A stretch of 52,505 bases of DNA, taken from contig NZ_FZMR01000003.1 of the NCBI RefSeq assembly GCF_900198405.1, positions 1 through 52,505 on the forward strand. Reading direction: 5' to 3'. Each line of letters begins with the position of its first letter. The first letter of the stretch is position 1. Shown piece by piece: positions 1-9,530 of this stretch. A program made the translations under genes and the position numbers. The DNA is from Helicobacter cetorum. Its GTDB lineage: Bacteria > Campylobacterota > Campylobacteria > Campylobacterales > Helicobacteraceae. The notes under the pieces are model-generated. The model searched no databases, was not told the origin of the DNA, and worked only from the letters and a program-made list of their open reading frames with translations.

Positions 1-1
1 A

Positions 2-52
2 CTATGTGGTGAATTTTTAGGTGAGGGCTTAAAAGAATGGGGTATTTTGTAA
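2..52 (+). other. possible 3' end of an upstream coding region
   Basis: One frame is open from the left edge for 16 codons and stops at TAA 50-52. It could be the tail of a gene that starts outside the window; in H. pylori a citrate synthase gene lies upstream of icd, but I do not recognise these residues as its C-terminus. Sixteen open codons can occur by chance. The following 90 bases carry no gene and should hold the icd promoter. Confidence 0.2.
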
Positions 53-142
53 AAATTTAGTTTGAATGGACTAAATTATTAAATATTGGGTTGAAATTTT
101 GTGATACTATCATGGGGTTACTACACTTTTAAAGGATTTCTA

Positions 143-1420
143 ATGGCTTATAACCCTAGATTTTTATCTAAACCCACAGAGGGCGAAGAAATTACGATTG
201 AAAATGGCAAGTTGCATGTGCCAAACCATCCTATTATCCCTTTTATTGAGGGCGATGGCATTGGTTCTGATATTACCCCAGCGATGATTAAGGTGGTTGA
301 TAAGGCGGTAGAGAAAGCTTATAAGGGCGAGAAAAAAATCGCATGGTATGAAGTGTTTGTAGGCGAGAAATGTTATAACAAATTCAAAGACCATAAAGAA
401 TTAAGCCCCGAAGAGCAATGGCTACTCCCTGATACTATTGATGCGATTAATCATTACAAAGTGTCTATTAAAGGGCCTTTGACTACGCCTATTGGTGAAG
501 GGTTTAGGTCACTAAATGTGGCGTTGCGTCAAAAAATGGATTTGTATGTGTGCTTACGCCCTGTGAGATGGTATGGAAGTCCAAGCCCCGTAAAAGAGCC
601 ACAAAAAGTGGATATGGTGATTTTTAGAGAAAATGCTGAAGATATTTATGCGGGTATTGAATGGGCGCAAGGTAGTGCTGAAGCTAAAAAACTCATTCAT
701 TTCTTACAAGATGAATTGAAGGTTAAAAAAATTCGTTTTCCAGAGAGTAGTGGTGTAGGTATTAAACCTATTAGTAAAGAAGGCACAGAAAGATTGGTAA
801 GAAAAGCGATTGAATATGCCATTGATAATGACAAGCCAAGCGTAACTTTCGTGCATAAGGGTAATATTATGAAGTTTACTGAGGGGGCGTTTAGAAATTG
901 GGGTTATGCTCTAGCTCAAAAAGAATTTGGTGCTAAAGAAATTGATGGCGGTCCATGGTGTTCATTGAAAAACCCAAAAACCGGTAAAGAAATCGTCATA
1001 AAAGATATGATTGCTGATGCGTTCTTGCAACAAATCTTATTACGCCCGGCTGAATATAGCGTGATTGCTACCATGAATTTGAATGGGGATTATATTTCTG
1101 ATGCCTTAGCAGCAATGGTTGGGGGTATTGGTATTGCTCCGGGAGCTAATCTCAATGATACAGTGGGCATGTTTGAAGCAACGCATGGCACTGCTCTTAA
1201 ATACACCGGACTTGATAAGGTTAATCCGGGGTCTATTATTTTAAGTGCAGAAATGATGTTAAGGCATATGGGTTGGGTAGAAGCGGCTGATTTAATCGTA
1301 TCTTCTATGGAAAAAGCGATTAAGAGTAAGAAAGTAACTTATGATTTTGCTCGCTTAATGGATGGAGCTACTGAAGTTAAATGCTCTGAATTTGCTGATG
1401 TGATGATTGAATGCATGTAA
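143..1420 (+). CDS. icd: isocitrate dehydrogenase (NADP-dependent)
   Basis: Icd oxidatively decarboxylates isocitrate to 2-oxoglutarate in the cytoplasm, a step of the branched Helicobacter citric acid pathway. The 425-residue protein matches the H. pylori enzyme along its whole length and is the same length. The segment near residues 100-120, with a serine in SLNVALR, is the isocitrate-binding serine region, and GDYISDA near residue 311 is typical of the family. An upstream in-frame ATG at 101 would add 14 residues, but the ATG at 143 follows an AAAGGA ribosome site at 131-136 and gives the known N-terminus MAYNP. A terminator follows directly, so the gene is probably transcribed alone or as the last gene of its unit. 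Confidence 0.97.
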   Translation: MAYNPRFLSKPTEGEEITIENGKLHVPNHPIIPFIEGDGIGSDITPAMIKVVDKAVEKAYKGEKKIAWYEVFVGEKCYNKFKDHKELSPEEQWLLPDTIDAINHYKVSIKGPLTTPIGEGFRSLNVALRQKMDLYVCLRPVRWYGSPSPVKEPQKVDMVIFRENAEDIYAGIEWAQGSAEAKKLIHFLQDELKVKKIRFPESSGVGIKPISKEGTERLVRKAIEYAIDNDKPSVTFVHKGNIMKFTEGAFRNWGYALAQKEFGAKEIDGGPWCSLKNPKTGKEIVIKDMIADAFLQQILLRPAEYSVIATMNLNGDYISDALAAMVGGIGIAPGANLNDTVGMFEATHGTALKYTGLDKVNPGSIILSAEMMLRHMGWVEAADLIVSSMEKAIKSKKVTYDFARLMDGATEVKCSEFADVMIECM

Positions 1421-1426
1421 TTTTCT

Positions 1427-1457
1427 AAAAAGACACTTGCTCTTTAAGTGTCTTTTT
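1427..1457 (+). terminator. Rho-independent terminator after icd
   Basis: A perfect 12-bp inverted repeat (AAAAAGACACTT at 1427-1438 with AAGTGTCTTTTT at 1446-1457) around a 7-nt loop, starting seven bases after the icd stop and ending in a T run. Confidence 0.85.
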
Positions 1458-1696
1458 GCATTCTATCTTTTCTTTTTATACCTTTTTAATCTTTTTGTTT
1501 CGTATTAAAATTTTATAAAACATATAAAAAATGAAAAGATTAACAATAAGTGTTGTTTGGCTCTTTTTATTTATTCTGCAGATAGGGTAGTTAATCAAAA
1601 GGTTATAACCTAGCATTCTTATAAAGACTTGAGTTGTATATTATTTTTTGATTTTTATAATTGTCATGATTTTGGCATTAGATTTAAGAGTTTTGC

Positions 1697-1726
1697 TACA
1701 ATATCTAACACTTCAAAAATAAGGAA
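1697..1726 (+). promoter_or_regulatory. promoter and ribosome site of the DUF1523 gene
   Basis: TGC-TACAAT puts an extended -10 box at 1697-1702, the usual Helicobacter sigma-80 form with no clear -35. AAGGA follows at 1721-1725, six bases before the ATG. The rest of the 1458-1731 gap is AT-rich and I see no gene in it. Confidence 0.55.
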
Positions 1727-1731
1727 TAGTA

Positions 1732-2256
1732 ATGAAAATTGTGCGTAATTTAGTCTTATCAATCCTAGCAACCATTTTTTTAGTGCTTATAGTATGCGTG
1801 AGTTATTTTATGCCTCATTATAAGGCGGTTGTAATAAGTGGGGTGGAAGTAAAAAGAATGGATAAAAATGGCTTGGTTAATAAGTCTCATGTGCCTAAAG
1901 GCCCTACTAGAGATGTGTATTTTGTGCAGACTTACGCCTCTAATGATAAAAAACATGTGAGGGTTTTTCGCAACGAGGACACTCGCTTTGGCTTTCCTTT
2001 TTATTTCAAATTTAATTCCGCTGATATTTCAGCCCTAGCTCAAAGTTTAGTTAATCAGCGTGTGGAAGTGAAATATTATGGGTGGCGAATCAATTTGCTT
2101 GATGAATTTCCTAATGTGGTTAGTATCAAGCCATTGAGTGATGAAAATGAGATTTCTAAACCTATTTTTAGCTGGATTTTATATGTGTTGTTATTGGGAG
2201 GGTTATTCATTGGCGTGCGTTCAGTGCGTAAGTGGTTTGATAGCAAAATCCATTAA
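1732..2256 (+). CDS. DUF1523 family membrane-anchored protein
   Basis: The 174-residue protein has an N-terminal membrane segment (about residues 7-27), a domain of about 110 residues, and a second membrane segment (about 147-163) before a basic tail ending near WFDSKIH. It matches the protein that follows icd in H. pylori and fits DUF1523, whose function is unknown. The two membrane segments suggest an inner-membrane protein with its middle domain in the periplasm. Its last 36 bases overlap the 3' end of the convergent bioD gene. Confidence 0.85.
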   Translation: MKIVRNLVLSILATIFLVLIVCVSYFMPHYKAVVISGVEVKRMDKNGLVNKSHVPKGPTRDVYFVQTYASNDKKHVRVFRNEDTRFGFPFYFKFNSADISALAQSLVNQRVEVKYYGWRINLLDEFPNVVSIKPLSDENEISKPIFSWILYVLLLGGLFIGVRSVRKWFDSKIH

Positions 2257-2889
2257 TTCTTTTAGGCTTTTTTGAAAAATCATGATGGGGTTATTAGAAT
2301 GCTTGTTAAAAAGCTTAATGTAGGGCAAACTCACGCTTTCAAAAATAGGGGTATTACTCTCTCTTAGATTGATAGCGATTCTATAATCTAATTTTTGAGA
2401 TTTTAAAAGATAGTCATTCAATAAGCAATCATTGATTAAGCCTAAATTATCATGGCTAATTAAAAGTATTTTAGCCTTTAATTTTAGGGCTAAATCTAGC
2501 ATGCTTTCTTTTAAGGTAGTAGGCACACATAATCCCCCAGCCCCTTCAACTACCACTAAATCATAATCTTTTTTGAAACTTTGAATGCGTTTAATAAGAC
2601 TATCTGTATCAATGGGGGTGTTTTTATCCTCTTCTTGTTGGGCGATGAGTGGAGCACAAGCTTTAGTGTAACGATAAAAGGAAATATCTTGCAATTTCAA
2701 AGAGTTATCTAAAAGGCGGTTGTCTTGTAAGAATAAATGAGCATCACTTGATTTATCAAATGGTTTTATGCCTGTTTCAATAGGCTTTAATAAAATCGTT
2801 TTAATACCTATTGAATTGCCATATTTAGCGAGTAATCTCGCACAAGCGGTTTTACCCACATTCGTATTGGTCGCACTTATAAATAGCAT
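2221..2889 (-). CDS. bioD: dethiobiotin synthetase
   Basis: BioD makes dethiobiotin from 7,8-diaminopelargonate, CO2 and ATP in the biotin pathway. The 222-residue protein starts with a P-loop, ATNTNVGKT (residues 6-14), in which the conserved TxVGKT of BioD is visible. VVEGAGGLCVPT (about residues 112-123) is the second family signature. The ATG at 2889 is followed at once by the hydrophobic strand LFISA expected at the start of this fold. It overlaps the convergent DUF1523 gene by 36 bases, as in H. pylori. Confidence 0.93.
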   Translation of the reverse strand: MLFISATNTNVGKTACARLLAKYGNSIGIKTILLKPIETGIKPFDKSSDAHLFLQDNRLLDNSLKLQDISFYRYTKACAPLIAQQEEDKNTPIDTDSLIKRIQSFKKDYDLVVVEGAGGLCVPTTLKESMLDLALKLKAKILLISHDNLGLINDCLLNDYLLKSQKLDYRIAINLRESNTPIFESVSLPYIKLFNKHSNNPIMIFQKSLKELMDFAIKPLTH

Positions 2890-2957
2890 TGTTGGAACTT
2901 CCTTTAATTGAATTTAGCTTGAATGTTAGCGTAAATTTTAGTTTGAGGATATTTTGC

Positions 2958-2963
2958 TATAAT
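2958..2963 (+). promoter_or_regulatory. extended -10 promoter for the usp-clpS-clpA run
   Basis: TGCTATAAT, a perfect extended -10 element with TATAAT at 2958-2963, lies 32 bases before the usp start codon and in the divergent gap with bioD. A GAGGGTGG ribosome site follows. It is the only strong promoter I see ahead of the tightly packed genes that run to comB10. Confidence 0.65.
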
Positions 2964-2994
2964 GGCAATCATTTAATATTTTGAGGGTGGTCTT

Positions 2995-3408
2995 ATGAAC
3001 ATTTTGTTTGGTATTAGCGACACTCAAGAATGCCGTAACGCTGTGAAGTCTGCAATCAAGTTGGCTCATTCGCTCAAAAGCGTGCGTTTTACTCTATTGC
3101 ATGTAAGCATGGAAGTGTTTATTTATGCGGATAATGGAATGATGGATTATGGCACAACCGAGGCCTTAGAGGAAGAAAAGGCAAGCACTCTATTGCAAGA
3201 GTTTAGCACTCTTTTTGAAAAAGAGGGCATTGCTTGTGAAAGCGTGCTAAAGAGTGGCGAGCCTATTGATGTGGTTTTAGGCATGGCTAAGGACTATGAT
3301 TTATTGCTAATTGGGGCGAGCGAATCTAATTTATTGTATCGTCTGTTTGGATCGCATCAAAACCGCTTTATTGAGCAGTCTCCTATTCCTATTATGGTTG
3401 CCAAATAA
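2995..3408 (+). CDS. universal stress protein (UspA family)
   Basis: This is a small cytoplasmic UspA-fold protein of 137 residues, a normal length. It begins MNILFGISD and ends with a GASESNLLYRLFGSHQNRF segment, which resembles the G-x2-G-x9-G nucleotide loop but is less canonical. IPIMVAK closes the fold. The homologue lies just upstream of clpS-clpA in H. pylori. Its role there is not established; stress survival is the usual inference. Confidence 0.85.
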   Translation: MNILFGISDTQECRNAVKSAIKLAHSLKSVRFTLLHVSMEVFIYADNGMMDYGTTEALEEEKASTLLQEFSTLFEKEGIACESVLKSGEPIDVVLGMAKDYDLLLIGASESNLLYRLFGSHQNRFIEQSPIPIMVAK

Positions 3409-3425
3409 AAATAAGAGAGTATTTT

Positions 3426-3770
3426 ATGCGTTTGAAACAAGTTCATGAGTTTTTTGAATCCTTAATCCCAGAGCTTAAAACTCCTACAGATACTTCTGTG
3501 CTTTATAAAATTCCTACCCCTAAGATGTCTCAAGTGTTAATGCTTAATGACCATTATACAACCATGGATTTTGTGGTTTCTGTTTTAAGAGAGTTTTTTG
3601 ATAAGCCCCTAGAAGAGGCTCAAAATATTATGCTAAGCATTCATCATGATGGCGAAGGGGTTTGTGGCATCTATCCTTATGATATTGCAGAATACAAGGC
3701 ACAATGCGTGAGAGAAAAAGCTAAGGCTTTAAATTTTCCTTTGCAACTCATCGTAGAGGAGATAAAATAA
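3426..3770 (+). CDS. clpS: ClpS adaptor for ClpAP protease
   Basis: ClpS delivers N-degron proteins to ClpA. The C-terminal 85 residues carry the family core: LNDHYTTMDFVV, corresponding to the substrate-pocket D/N-D segment, then GEGVCGIYPYDIAEYKA and a terminal VEEIK. The 114-residue product has about 20 more N-terminal residues than the H. pylori protein as I remember it. A start further in is possible, but the ATG at 3426 has an AAGAGAG ribosome site just upstream. The stop overlaps the clpA start by one base, so adaptor and chaperone are probably translationally coupled. Confidence 0.9.
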   Translation: MRLKQVHEFFESLIPELKTPTDTSVLYKIPTPKMSQVLMLNDHYTTMDFVVSVLREFFDKPLEEAQNIMLSIHHDGEGVCGIYPYDIAEYKAQCVREKAKALNFPLQLIVEEIK

Positions 3771-5977
3771 TGCCTTATAATTTAAGCCAAACTCTCAATG
3801 AAATCATTACTCATGCCTTAAACATAGCCCTAGATTTTAACCATGCCCTTTGCACTACGGAGCATTTATTGTTAGCGATTTTAGAGCATGAGAGTGGGGA
3901 AAAGATTTTCAATGCTTTAGAAGAAAATGATTATTATAAAATGGGGCAGATCCTTAAAGATTACTTGTTGCAATATGTGCCTTTAAAGAATGATTTGGCA
4001 AAAGTGCCAGATAGAAGTTTTGTTTTAATGGAAGTGTTCCATAAAATGCATGCAAAAGTGAGCCGCACAGAAGAGGTTTTAATAGAGGATTTACTCATCT
4101 TTATTTTAGAAGAAGAAGATTGCTATGCCTCAAAAGTTATGGCTAGTTTTGGAATCACTCGTTTGTATTTAAGCAAAAATGCTATACCCTTTATTTTTAA
4201 AGAAGAGCAAAGTAAGAAAGAGGCTTTGGAAAAATACACCAAGAATTTAAGTGCTCTAGCTAAGAATAATGCCCTAGACCCAGTGATTGGGCGTGAAAAT
4301 GAGATTTTAAGGGTTATAGAGATTTTAGGGCGTAGAAAAAAGAATAATCCGCTTTTAATTGGCGAAGCAGGTGTAGGAAAAACCGCTATTGCTGAGGGTC
4401 TAGCCTTAGCTATTTTTAACAAGCAAGCACCTAGTTTTTTGCATGATTGTGAGATTTTTTCTTTAGATTTAGCTTTAATGGTGGCTGGGGCAAAATACAG
4501 GGGGGATTTTGAAAAACGCTTGAAAAAAGTGCTTAAAGAAATTAAAAAAAGCCCTAATGCTATTTTATTTATTGATGAAATCCATACGATTTTAGGAGCA
4601 GGTTCTAGCACTTCTGGGAGCTTAGATGCGGCTAATATTTTAAAGCCGGTTTTAACTGATGGGAGTTTGAAATGCATGGGGGCGACCACTTTTGAAGAAT
4701 ACCGCAACACTTTTGAGAAAGACAAAGCCTTTAGCAGGCGTTTTTCTATCGTGAATATTGAAGAGCCTTCCAAAGAAGTGTGCTACTCTATTTTAAAACA
4801 ACTTGCCCCCCTTTATGAAGAGCATCATCAAGTGCGTTATGATGAAAATGCTATTAAAGCATGCGTAGATTTGACTAGCTACTATATGCATGATAAATTT
4901 TTGCCTGATAAGGCGATTGATTTACTAGATGAAGTGGGTGCAAAGAAAAAAATGGCACTCAAAAATAGCAAGAAAGTGAATGCTAATGATATTCAAGAAG
5001 TTTTAGCTAGTAAGCTTAAAATTCCTAAAGCTCGTTTAAGTAGCGACAAAAAAGCTCTTCTAAGAAATTTAGAAAAATCGCTTAAAAATAAGATTTTTTC
5101 TCAAAATAAAGCTGTTGAAGTGGTTAGCAATGCGATTAAAATTCAATATTGTGGTTTGTCTCAAGCTAATAAACCTATGGGAAGTTTTTTGTTTGTAGGG
5201 CCTAGTGGGGTAGGAAAAACAGAATTGGCTAAAGAACTAGCCCTAAATTTGAATTTGCATTTTGAACGCTTTGATATGAGCGAATATAAAGAGCCTCATA
5301 GCGTTTCTAAACTTATTGGCAGTCCTAGTGGTTATGTGGGTTTTGAACAAGGGGGGCTTTTAGTGAACGCCCTTAAGAAACACCCCCATTGTGTGTTGCT
5401 TTTAGATGAAATAGAAAAAGCCCACGCTGATGTGTATGATTTGTTGTTGCAAGTTATGGATAATGCCACTTTGAGCGATAATTTAGGCAATAAGGCGAGT
5501 TTTAAGCATGTTATTTTAATTATGACTTCAAATATTGGGAGTCAAGATAAGGACACGCTAGGATTTTTTGGCACTAAAAACACCAAGTATGATAGAGCTA
5601 TAAAAGAGTTTCTAACCCCAGAATTACGCTCTAGAATTGATGCGATTGTGCCATTTAATCCGCTTAGTTTACAGGATTTTGAACAAATTGTTTTGGTGGA
5701 ATTAGACAAATTAAAAGCCCTAGTGTTAGAGCAAAACATAGTCTTAAAGTTTCATAAAGAAGTTTTGAAATTTATCGCACAAAAGAGCTATCAAACGACT
5801 TTAGGAGCTAGAGAAATTAAAAAAATCATTCATGATGAAATCAAAACGAAGCTAAGCGATATATTACTCTTACAATCATTTAAAAAACCTTGTAAAATCA
5901 CTTGCTTACTAGAAAAAAATCAATTGATTTTAAAAGAAATCAAACACACACAAAAGGTGAAAGAAAATGACTTTTGA
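3770..5977 (+). CDS. clpA: ClpA ATPase of the ClpAP protease
   Basis: ClpA is a hexameric AAA+ unfoldase that feeds substrates to ClpP. The 735-residue protein shows the N-terminal Clp-N repeats (1-140), a first AAA+ module with Walker A GEAGVGKT (about 198-205) and Walker [10 protein letters not shown], and a second module with GPSGVGKT (about 480-487) and LLLDEIEKA. The C-terminal ClpB-D2-small domain (about 640-715) is present. No middle coiled-coil insertion is seen, which separates it from ClpB. Its last bases overlap the panD start. Confidence 0.95.
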   Translation: MPYNLSQTLNEIITHALNIALDFNHALCTTEHLLLAILEHESGEKIFNALEENDYYKMGQILKDYLLQYVPLKNDLAKVPDRSFVLMEVFHKMHAKVSRTEEVLIEDLLIFILEEEDCYASKVMASFGITRLYLSKNAIPFIFKEEQSKKEALEKYTKNLSALAKNNALDPVIGRENEILRVIEILGRRKKNNPLLIGEAGVGKTAIAEGLALAIFNKQAPSFLHDCEIFSLDLALMVAGAKYRGDFEKRLKKVLKEIKKSPNAILFIDEIHTILGAGSSTSGSLDAANILKPVLTDGSLKCMGATTFEEYRNTFEKDKAFSRRFSIVNIEEPSKEVCYSILKQLAPLYEEHHQVRYDENAIKACVDLTSYYMHDKFLPDKAIDLLDEVGAKKKMALKNSKKVNANDIQEVLASKLKIPKARLSSDKKALLRNLEKSLKNKIFSQNKAVEVVSNAIKIQYCGLSQANKPMGSFLFVGPSGVGKTELAKELALNLNLHFERFDMSEYKEPHSVSKLIGSPSGYVGFEQGGLLVNALKKHPHCVLLLDEIEKAHADVYDLLLQVMDNATLSDNLGNKASFKHVILIMTSNIGSQDKDTLGFFGTKNTKYDRAIKEFLTPELRSRIDAIVPFNPLSLQDFEQIVLVELDKLKALVLEQNIVLKFHKEVLKFIAQKSYQTTLGAREIKKIIHDEIKTKLSDILLLQSFKKPCKITCLLEKNQLILKEIKHTQKVKENDF

Positions 5978-6317
5978 AATGCTTTATAGCAAAATTCATA
6001 GGGCTAGAATTACAGATGCAAATCTCAATTATGTAGGCTCAATTACCATAGATGAGAGTTTGGCTAAGCTTGCAAAACTCAAAGAAGGTATGAAAGTAGA
6101 AATTGTGAATGTCAATAATGGCGAACGCTTTAGCACCTATGTGATTTTAGGAAAAAAAAGGGGAGAAATTTGTGTGAATGGTGCAGCGGCTAGAAAGGTC
6201 GCTATAGGCGATGTTATCATTATTATCGCTTATGCGAGCATGAGTGAAGATGAAATTAGAACGCACAAGCCACACATTGTGCTAGTGAATGAAAATAATG
6301 AAATTTTAGAAAAATAA
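5967..6317 (+). CDS. panD: aspartate 1-decarboxylase (pyruvoyl enzyme)
   Basis: PanD makes beta-alanine from aspartate for pantothenate and coenzyme A. The 116-residue proenzyme has the self-cleavage site Gly24-Ser25 in YVGSITIDE. Ser25 becomes the pyruvoyl group. The [12 protein letters not shown] segment (about 72-83) is the conserved oligomer core. The ATG lies inside the end of clpA (11-base overlap). Residue 14 is Arg, where I expect Thr in the H. pylori protein; this is not a known catalytic position. Confidence 0.95.
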   Translation: MTFEMLYSKIHRARITDANLNYVGSITIDESLAKLAKLKEGMKVEIVNVNNGERFSTYVILGKKRGEICVNGAAARKVAIGDVIIIIAYASMSEDEIRTHKPHIVLVNENNEILEK

Positions 6318-6326
6318 GGAATAAGC

Positions 6327-6620
6327 ATGGATTTTAGTCAATTGAGTGGGTTACTAGATGGAGTTAAAAAAGAGTTTTCTCAATTAGAAGAAAAAACTAA
6401 GGACACCATTTACACTTCAAAAAGCGGTGGGGGAATGGTGAGCGTGAGTTTTAATGGTGTGGGGGAATTAGTGGATTTGCAAATTGATGATAGCTTATTA
6501 GAAGATAAGGAAGCTATGCAAATTTATTTGATGAGTGCCTTAAATGAGGGGTATAAAAACATAGAAGAAAACAGAAAAAACTTAGCCTTTAACATGCTAG
6601 GCAATCTTGGAAAATTTTGA
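6327..6620 (+). CDS. YbaB/EbfC family nucleoid-associated protein
   Basis: This small dimeric DNA-binding protein of 97 residues is of the YbaB/EbfC type. A helical N-terminus (LLDGVKKEFSQLEEKTKD) is followed by the SGGGMVSVSFNGVGELVDLQID sheet typical of the family and a C-terminal helix. It sits between panD and a PDZ gene in one transcription unit. An AAGGAATAAGC ribosome region precedes the ATG. Confidence 0.88.
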   Translation: MDFSQLSGLLDGVKKEFSQLEEKTKDTIYTSKSGGGMVSVSFNGVGELVDLQIDDSLLEDKEAMQIYLMSALNEGYKNIEENRKNLAFNMLGNLGKF

Positions 6621-7615
6621 TAATCAATAAGATTTTAATCGCTTTTATTGTTTTTTTTAATGGCTTATGGGCTTATGATTTTAAGCATTGTCAAGCCTTT
6701 TTTAAAGAATCTAGCCTTAAAAATGGGGGCGTGGCTTTAAAAGAATTGCCTAAGGGCGTGTATTTATACTATTCTACAACTTATCCTACGCATGCTAAAG
6801 TGATTAAAACCGACCCTTTTATAGGGTTATATTTATTACAAAGCACGCCAAGTAAGTATGCTTATGAATTAAGGGATTTAGATAAAAACGCCCTAATAAG
6901 ACCTATGGCTAGTGTGGGGGCTACTCAAGTTTCGCAAGCACAATTACTTTTCAAACAAAAAGGCTATAGCCACTACGCTCACATCTCACAAAAAACACAA
7001 AAAAATGGTGTGATTAGCAATATTTGCTATCAAATGTTAGGTTTAGGTGTGGGGGGGAATGGCTTTATTGAAACGAAGTTTATCAAGCGGTTTTTGAATC
7101 AAAAAGAGCCGTATTATGGCGATATAGGGGTGCGTTTAGATGAAAAAAGCAAGCGTTTAATCGTGGAGCAATTTGACCCCTTTTTTCCTAAAAACCCTTT
7201 TTTAAAAAATGATGAGATTATAGCCATTAATGATAGAAAAATCCATTCGCATGCAGAGTTTGAATGGGTGGTGAGTAATCTTAAATACCAAAGCCTTGCG
7301 AAAGTAAAAATCAAGCGAAACCATAAAGTGAAAGAAGTCGTAGTCAAAGTCAATAAGCGTTATGGGGGCTTTTTACTCAAGGATACTTTTTTGGAGCGTT
7401 ATGACATTGTTTTAGACAAGCACTTCACTATCACTCAAATCGGCAAGCATTTACCCAAAGGCTTGAATGTCTTAAGGCTTGGCGATAGGATTTTATGGGT
7501 GAATCGTAAGGACGTGGCGTTTAATCAAAAGGCTTTAAGAAGAGCGTTTAGCTCACCTAAAATTGAATTATTGATTATGCGTAAAGGCTTTGAGTTCTAT
7601 ATCAAAATTCGTTGA
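6617..7615 (+). CDS. exported PDZ-domain protein of the comB operon
   Basis: The 332-residue protein begins with a signal peptide (about residues 1-19, cleavage expected after LWA). It carries a PDZ-like segment at about 190-245 (DPFFPKNPFLKNDEIIAIN then KIHSHAEFEWVV) and a second PDZ-like repeat near the C-terminus (GLNVLRLGDRILWVNRKDV). It starts at a TTG that overlaps the ybaB stop; no ATG lies in this frame until well inside the protein. It overlaps the comB6 ATG (TGATG). A G7 tract at 7051-7057 is inside the reading frame. Function is unknown; a periplasmic scaffold or chaperone for the envelope machinery is inference. Confidence 0.75.
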   Translation: MIINKILIAFIVFFNGLWAYDFKHCQAFFKESSLKNGGVALKELPKGVYLYYSTTYPTHAKVIKTDPFIGLYLLQSTPSKYAYELRDLDKNALIRPMASVGATQVSQAQLLFKQKGYSHYAHISQKTQKNGVISNICYQMLGLGVGGNGFIETKFIKRFLNQKEPYYGDIGVRLDEKSKRLIVEQFDPFFPKNPFLKNDEIIAINDRKIHSHAEFEWVVSNLKYQSLAKVKIKRNHKVKEVVVKVNKRYGGFLLKDTFLERYDIVLDKHFTITQIGKHLPKGLNVLRLGDRILWVNRKDVAFNQKALRRAFSSPKIELLIMRKGFEFYIKIR

Positions 7616-8661
7616 TGAAAAACGACGCTTATGAGATTATCCTTTCTTGGTTTATCGCACCGCTTACGGCGATTTTAGGGCGTTTTGCTGAGTTTTTTCT
7701 CTACACTTTACATGCACAATTTGTCTTTAACAGCGTGGTGGCTTTGGCGTTCATGCTCTTTGCTTATAAAAGTTTAAAAGAACAGAATTTATTCAGCTCT
7801 AGCACACTTTTAGAAGCGTTGTTGTTTGTGGGATTTTTTGCACTCTTTAATTATGCTTTAAAAAATCCCATGCATTTTTATGAATTTTTTCAAAACGCTA
7901 TTTTTATCTTACCTAATATGCTTACACAAGCCCTAACTCAAAGCTTGGCAACTTTTTCAGATTACACGCTTTCAATAGATTTTATTTTCAATCATGGTTT
8001 TTATGCTCTTAGTTTTATCAGTGATTTGAGCCACAAAGAAATGGGCGTTTGGCTCATTTTAAGCGTTTTGCAAGCTCTTTTTTTAAGCGTGCTGTTTGCA
8101 ATCATTATCTTGGTTTATTTAGAAGTGCATGTGTGGTGTTCTTTAGGGGTATTACTTTTAGCTTTTGGGTTTTTCAAATCATGGCGAAGCGTTTTGAGTA
8201 TGTGTCTTAAAAAATGCTTAGCCCTTGGATTTTACAAGCCTTTTATGTTAGTGGTAGGGTTTTTGAATGTGTCAGTTACTCAGGCTTTAATGAAAGCCCA
8301 TATGCAAGAACAACAAGACTTAAGCCTTTTATTAGTGGTGGCGTTATTTTTGTGCTGTGCATTAATTATAGGCGTGCCTTTTTTCATCAACACTCTTTTT
8401 AGAGTGCAAAACAGCCTTAAAGAGACTTACAAGCTCGCCACCAATTTAGGCATAAATCTCAATCAAAACGCCCTTAATTCGTTGCGATACATAAGCACTC
8501 CATCAAATATTTCTCACTCAACAACCGGAAGTGTTTCCAAAGAAAAAGAAACGCATTCCCCCATTTTTAAGGTAGAAACCACTCCATTAGATGTAAAAAT
8601 CCCCAATTTCAAGCAAAAAAAGGTTAAAAAGGATACAATAAAGCCACAAGATGAAATTTAA
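7615..8661 (+). CDS. comB6: ComB6, VirB6/TrbL-like inner-membrane channel protein
   Basis: This polytopic protein of 348 residues has about six to seven hydrophobic segments (for example residues 15-50, 60-80, 140-185, 200-225, 230-255) and a polar C-terminal tail rich in Lys, Ser and Thr. Its position just before comB7-comB10 and its topology match the VirB6-like component of the H. pylori ComB DNA-uptake system. A TTG three bases upstream is also in frame, but the ATG at 7615 overlapping the previous stop is the simpler start. Confidence 0.8.
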   Translation: MKNDAYEIILSWFIAPLTAILGRFAEFFLYTLHAQFVFNSVVALAFMLFAYKSLKEQNLFSSSTLLEALLFVGFFALFNYALKNPMHFYEFFQNAIFILPNMLTQALTQSLATFSDYTLSIDFIFNHGFYALSFISDLSHKEMGVWLILSVLQALFLSVLFAIIILVYLEVHVWCSLGVLLLAFGFFKSWRSVLSMCLKKCLALGFYKPFMLVVGFLNVSVTQALMKAHMQEQQDLSLLLVVALFLCCALIIGVPFFINTLFRVQNSLKETYKLATNLGINLNQNALNSLRYISTPSNISHSTTGSVSKEKETHSPIFKVETTPLDVKIPNFKQKKVKKDTIKPQDEI

Positions 8662-8676
8662 ACAAACGAGAAGTTA

Positions 8677-8790
8677 ATGAAAATTTTTTTTGTTATTCTT
8701 GGGCTTATTTTGTTAGGTTGCTCCAGCAAGGTGCATGAAATGAAAAAAAGCCCTTGTGCGTTCTATGAAAAACCACTGAGTCTTGCATGA
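8677..8790 (+). CDS. comB7: ComB7 lipoprotein of the DNA-uptake apparatus
   Basis: A 37-codon ORF, short enough to be missed. It encodes a signal peptide with lipobox LLGC (Cys15) and a short mature part that includes KKSPCAFYEK. This matches ComB7, the VirB7-like lipoprotein that stabilises ComB9. A GAGAAGTTA region precedes the ATG, and the stop overlaps the comB8 ATG (ATGA). A T8 tract at 8684-8691 lies in the signal-peptide codons, so slippage there would abolish the protein. Confidence 0.88.
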   Translation: MKIFFVILGLILLGCSSKVHEMKKSPCAFYEKPLSLA

Positions 8791-9530
8791 AAGAAAAGCC
8801 TTTTAATAGCGAGCAATTAGCCTGTTTAGAAGAGCTTTTAAATTCTCAAGAAAAGCATTTAGAAAGCAAACTCTCTAGTTTTTGTGTGAATGATTTAGAT
8901 ATACAAAGCGTGTTTAGACTAGAGAGAAACCGCCTAAAAATTGCTTACAAACTCTTAGGTCTAATGAGTTTTATCGCTCTTATCTTAGCTATTGTTTTAA
9001 TTAGCCTTTTACCCTTACAAAAAACCGAACATCATTTTGTAGATTTTTTAAATCAAGATAAGCATTATGCCATTATTCAAAGAGCGGATAAAAGCATTTC
9101 TAATAACGAAGCTTTAGTGCGTTCGCTCATTGGGGCGTATGTGCTAAATAGAGAGAGTATTAATCGCATTGATGATAAGTCTCGCTATGAATTAGTGCGA
9201 TTACAAAGTGGTGCTAAAGTGTGGCAACGCTTTGAAGATTTGATTAAAACAAAAAACAGCATTTACGCACAGAGCCATTTAGAAAGAGAAGTCCATATTA
9301 TAAACATTGCGATTTATCAGCAAGATAATAACCCTATCGCAAGCGTGTCTATTGTAGCAAAACTTATGAATGAAAATAAGCTCGTATATGAAAAGCGTTA
9401 TAAAATCGTGCTAAGCTATATGTTTGACACCCCTGAGTTTGATTACACTTCTATGCCTAAAAACCCTACCGGTTTTAAAATCACTCGTTATAGCATTACA
9501 GAAATCACGCCTACAAATAGGAATGATTAA
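8787..9530 (+). CDS. comB8: ComB8, VirB8-like inner-membrane protein
   Basis: ComB8 is part of the ComB type IV DNA import complex. The 247-residue protein has a cytoplasmic N-terminus, one membrane segment (about 52-75, LLGLMSFIALILAIVLISLL) and a periplasmic VirB8 domain. In that domain ADKSISNNEALVRSLIGAYVLNRE matches the family's helix-rich start, with the conserved R(E)-x-Y/F-type region following. It overlaps comB7 by 4 bases and comB9 by 1 (TAATG). Confidence 0.92.
   Translation: MKEKPFNSEQLACLEELLNSQEKHLESKLSSFCVNDLDIQSVFRLERNRLKIAYKLLGLMSFIALILAIVLISLLPLQKTEHHFVDFLNQDKHYAIIQRADKSISNNEALVRSLIGAYVLNRESINRIDDKSRYELVRLQSGAKVWQRFEDLIKTKNSIYAQSHLEREVHIINIAIYQQDNNPIASVSIVAKLMNENKLVYEKRYKIVLSYMFDTPEFDYTSMPKNPTGFKITRYSITEITPTNRND

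Noticed and set aside
101-142. Upstream ATG for icd
   Set aside because: No ribosome site and 14 residues not present in known Icd; the ATG at 143 has AAAGGA and the expected MAYNP start.
4123-4773. 216-codon minus-strand frame within clpA
   Set aside because: It lies fully inside the conserved ClpA coding sequence and encodes no recognisable protein.
7051-7057. G7 tract in the PDZ gene as a phase-variation switch
   Set aside because: Seven G is short for Helicobacter contingency tracts, the frame is intact, and it encodes a plain Gly stretch; the C7 in the EamA gene is judged the same way.
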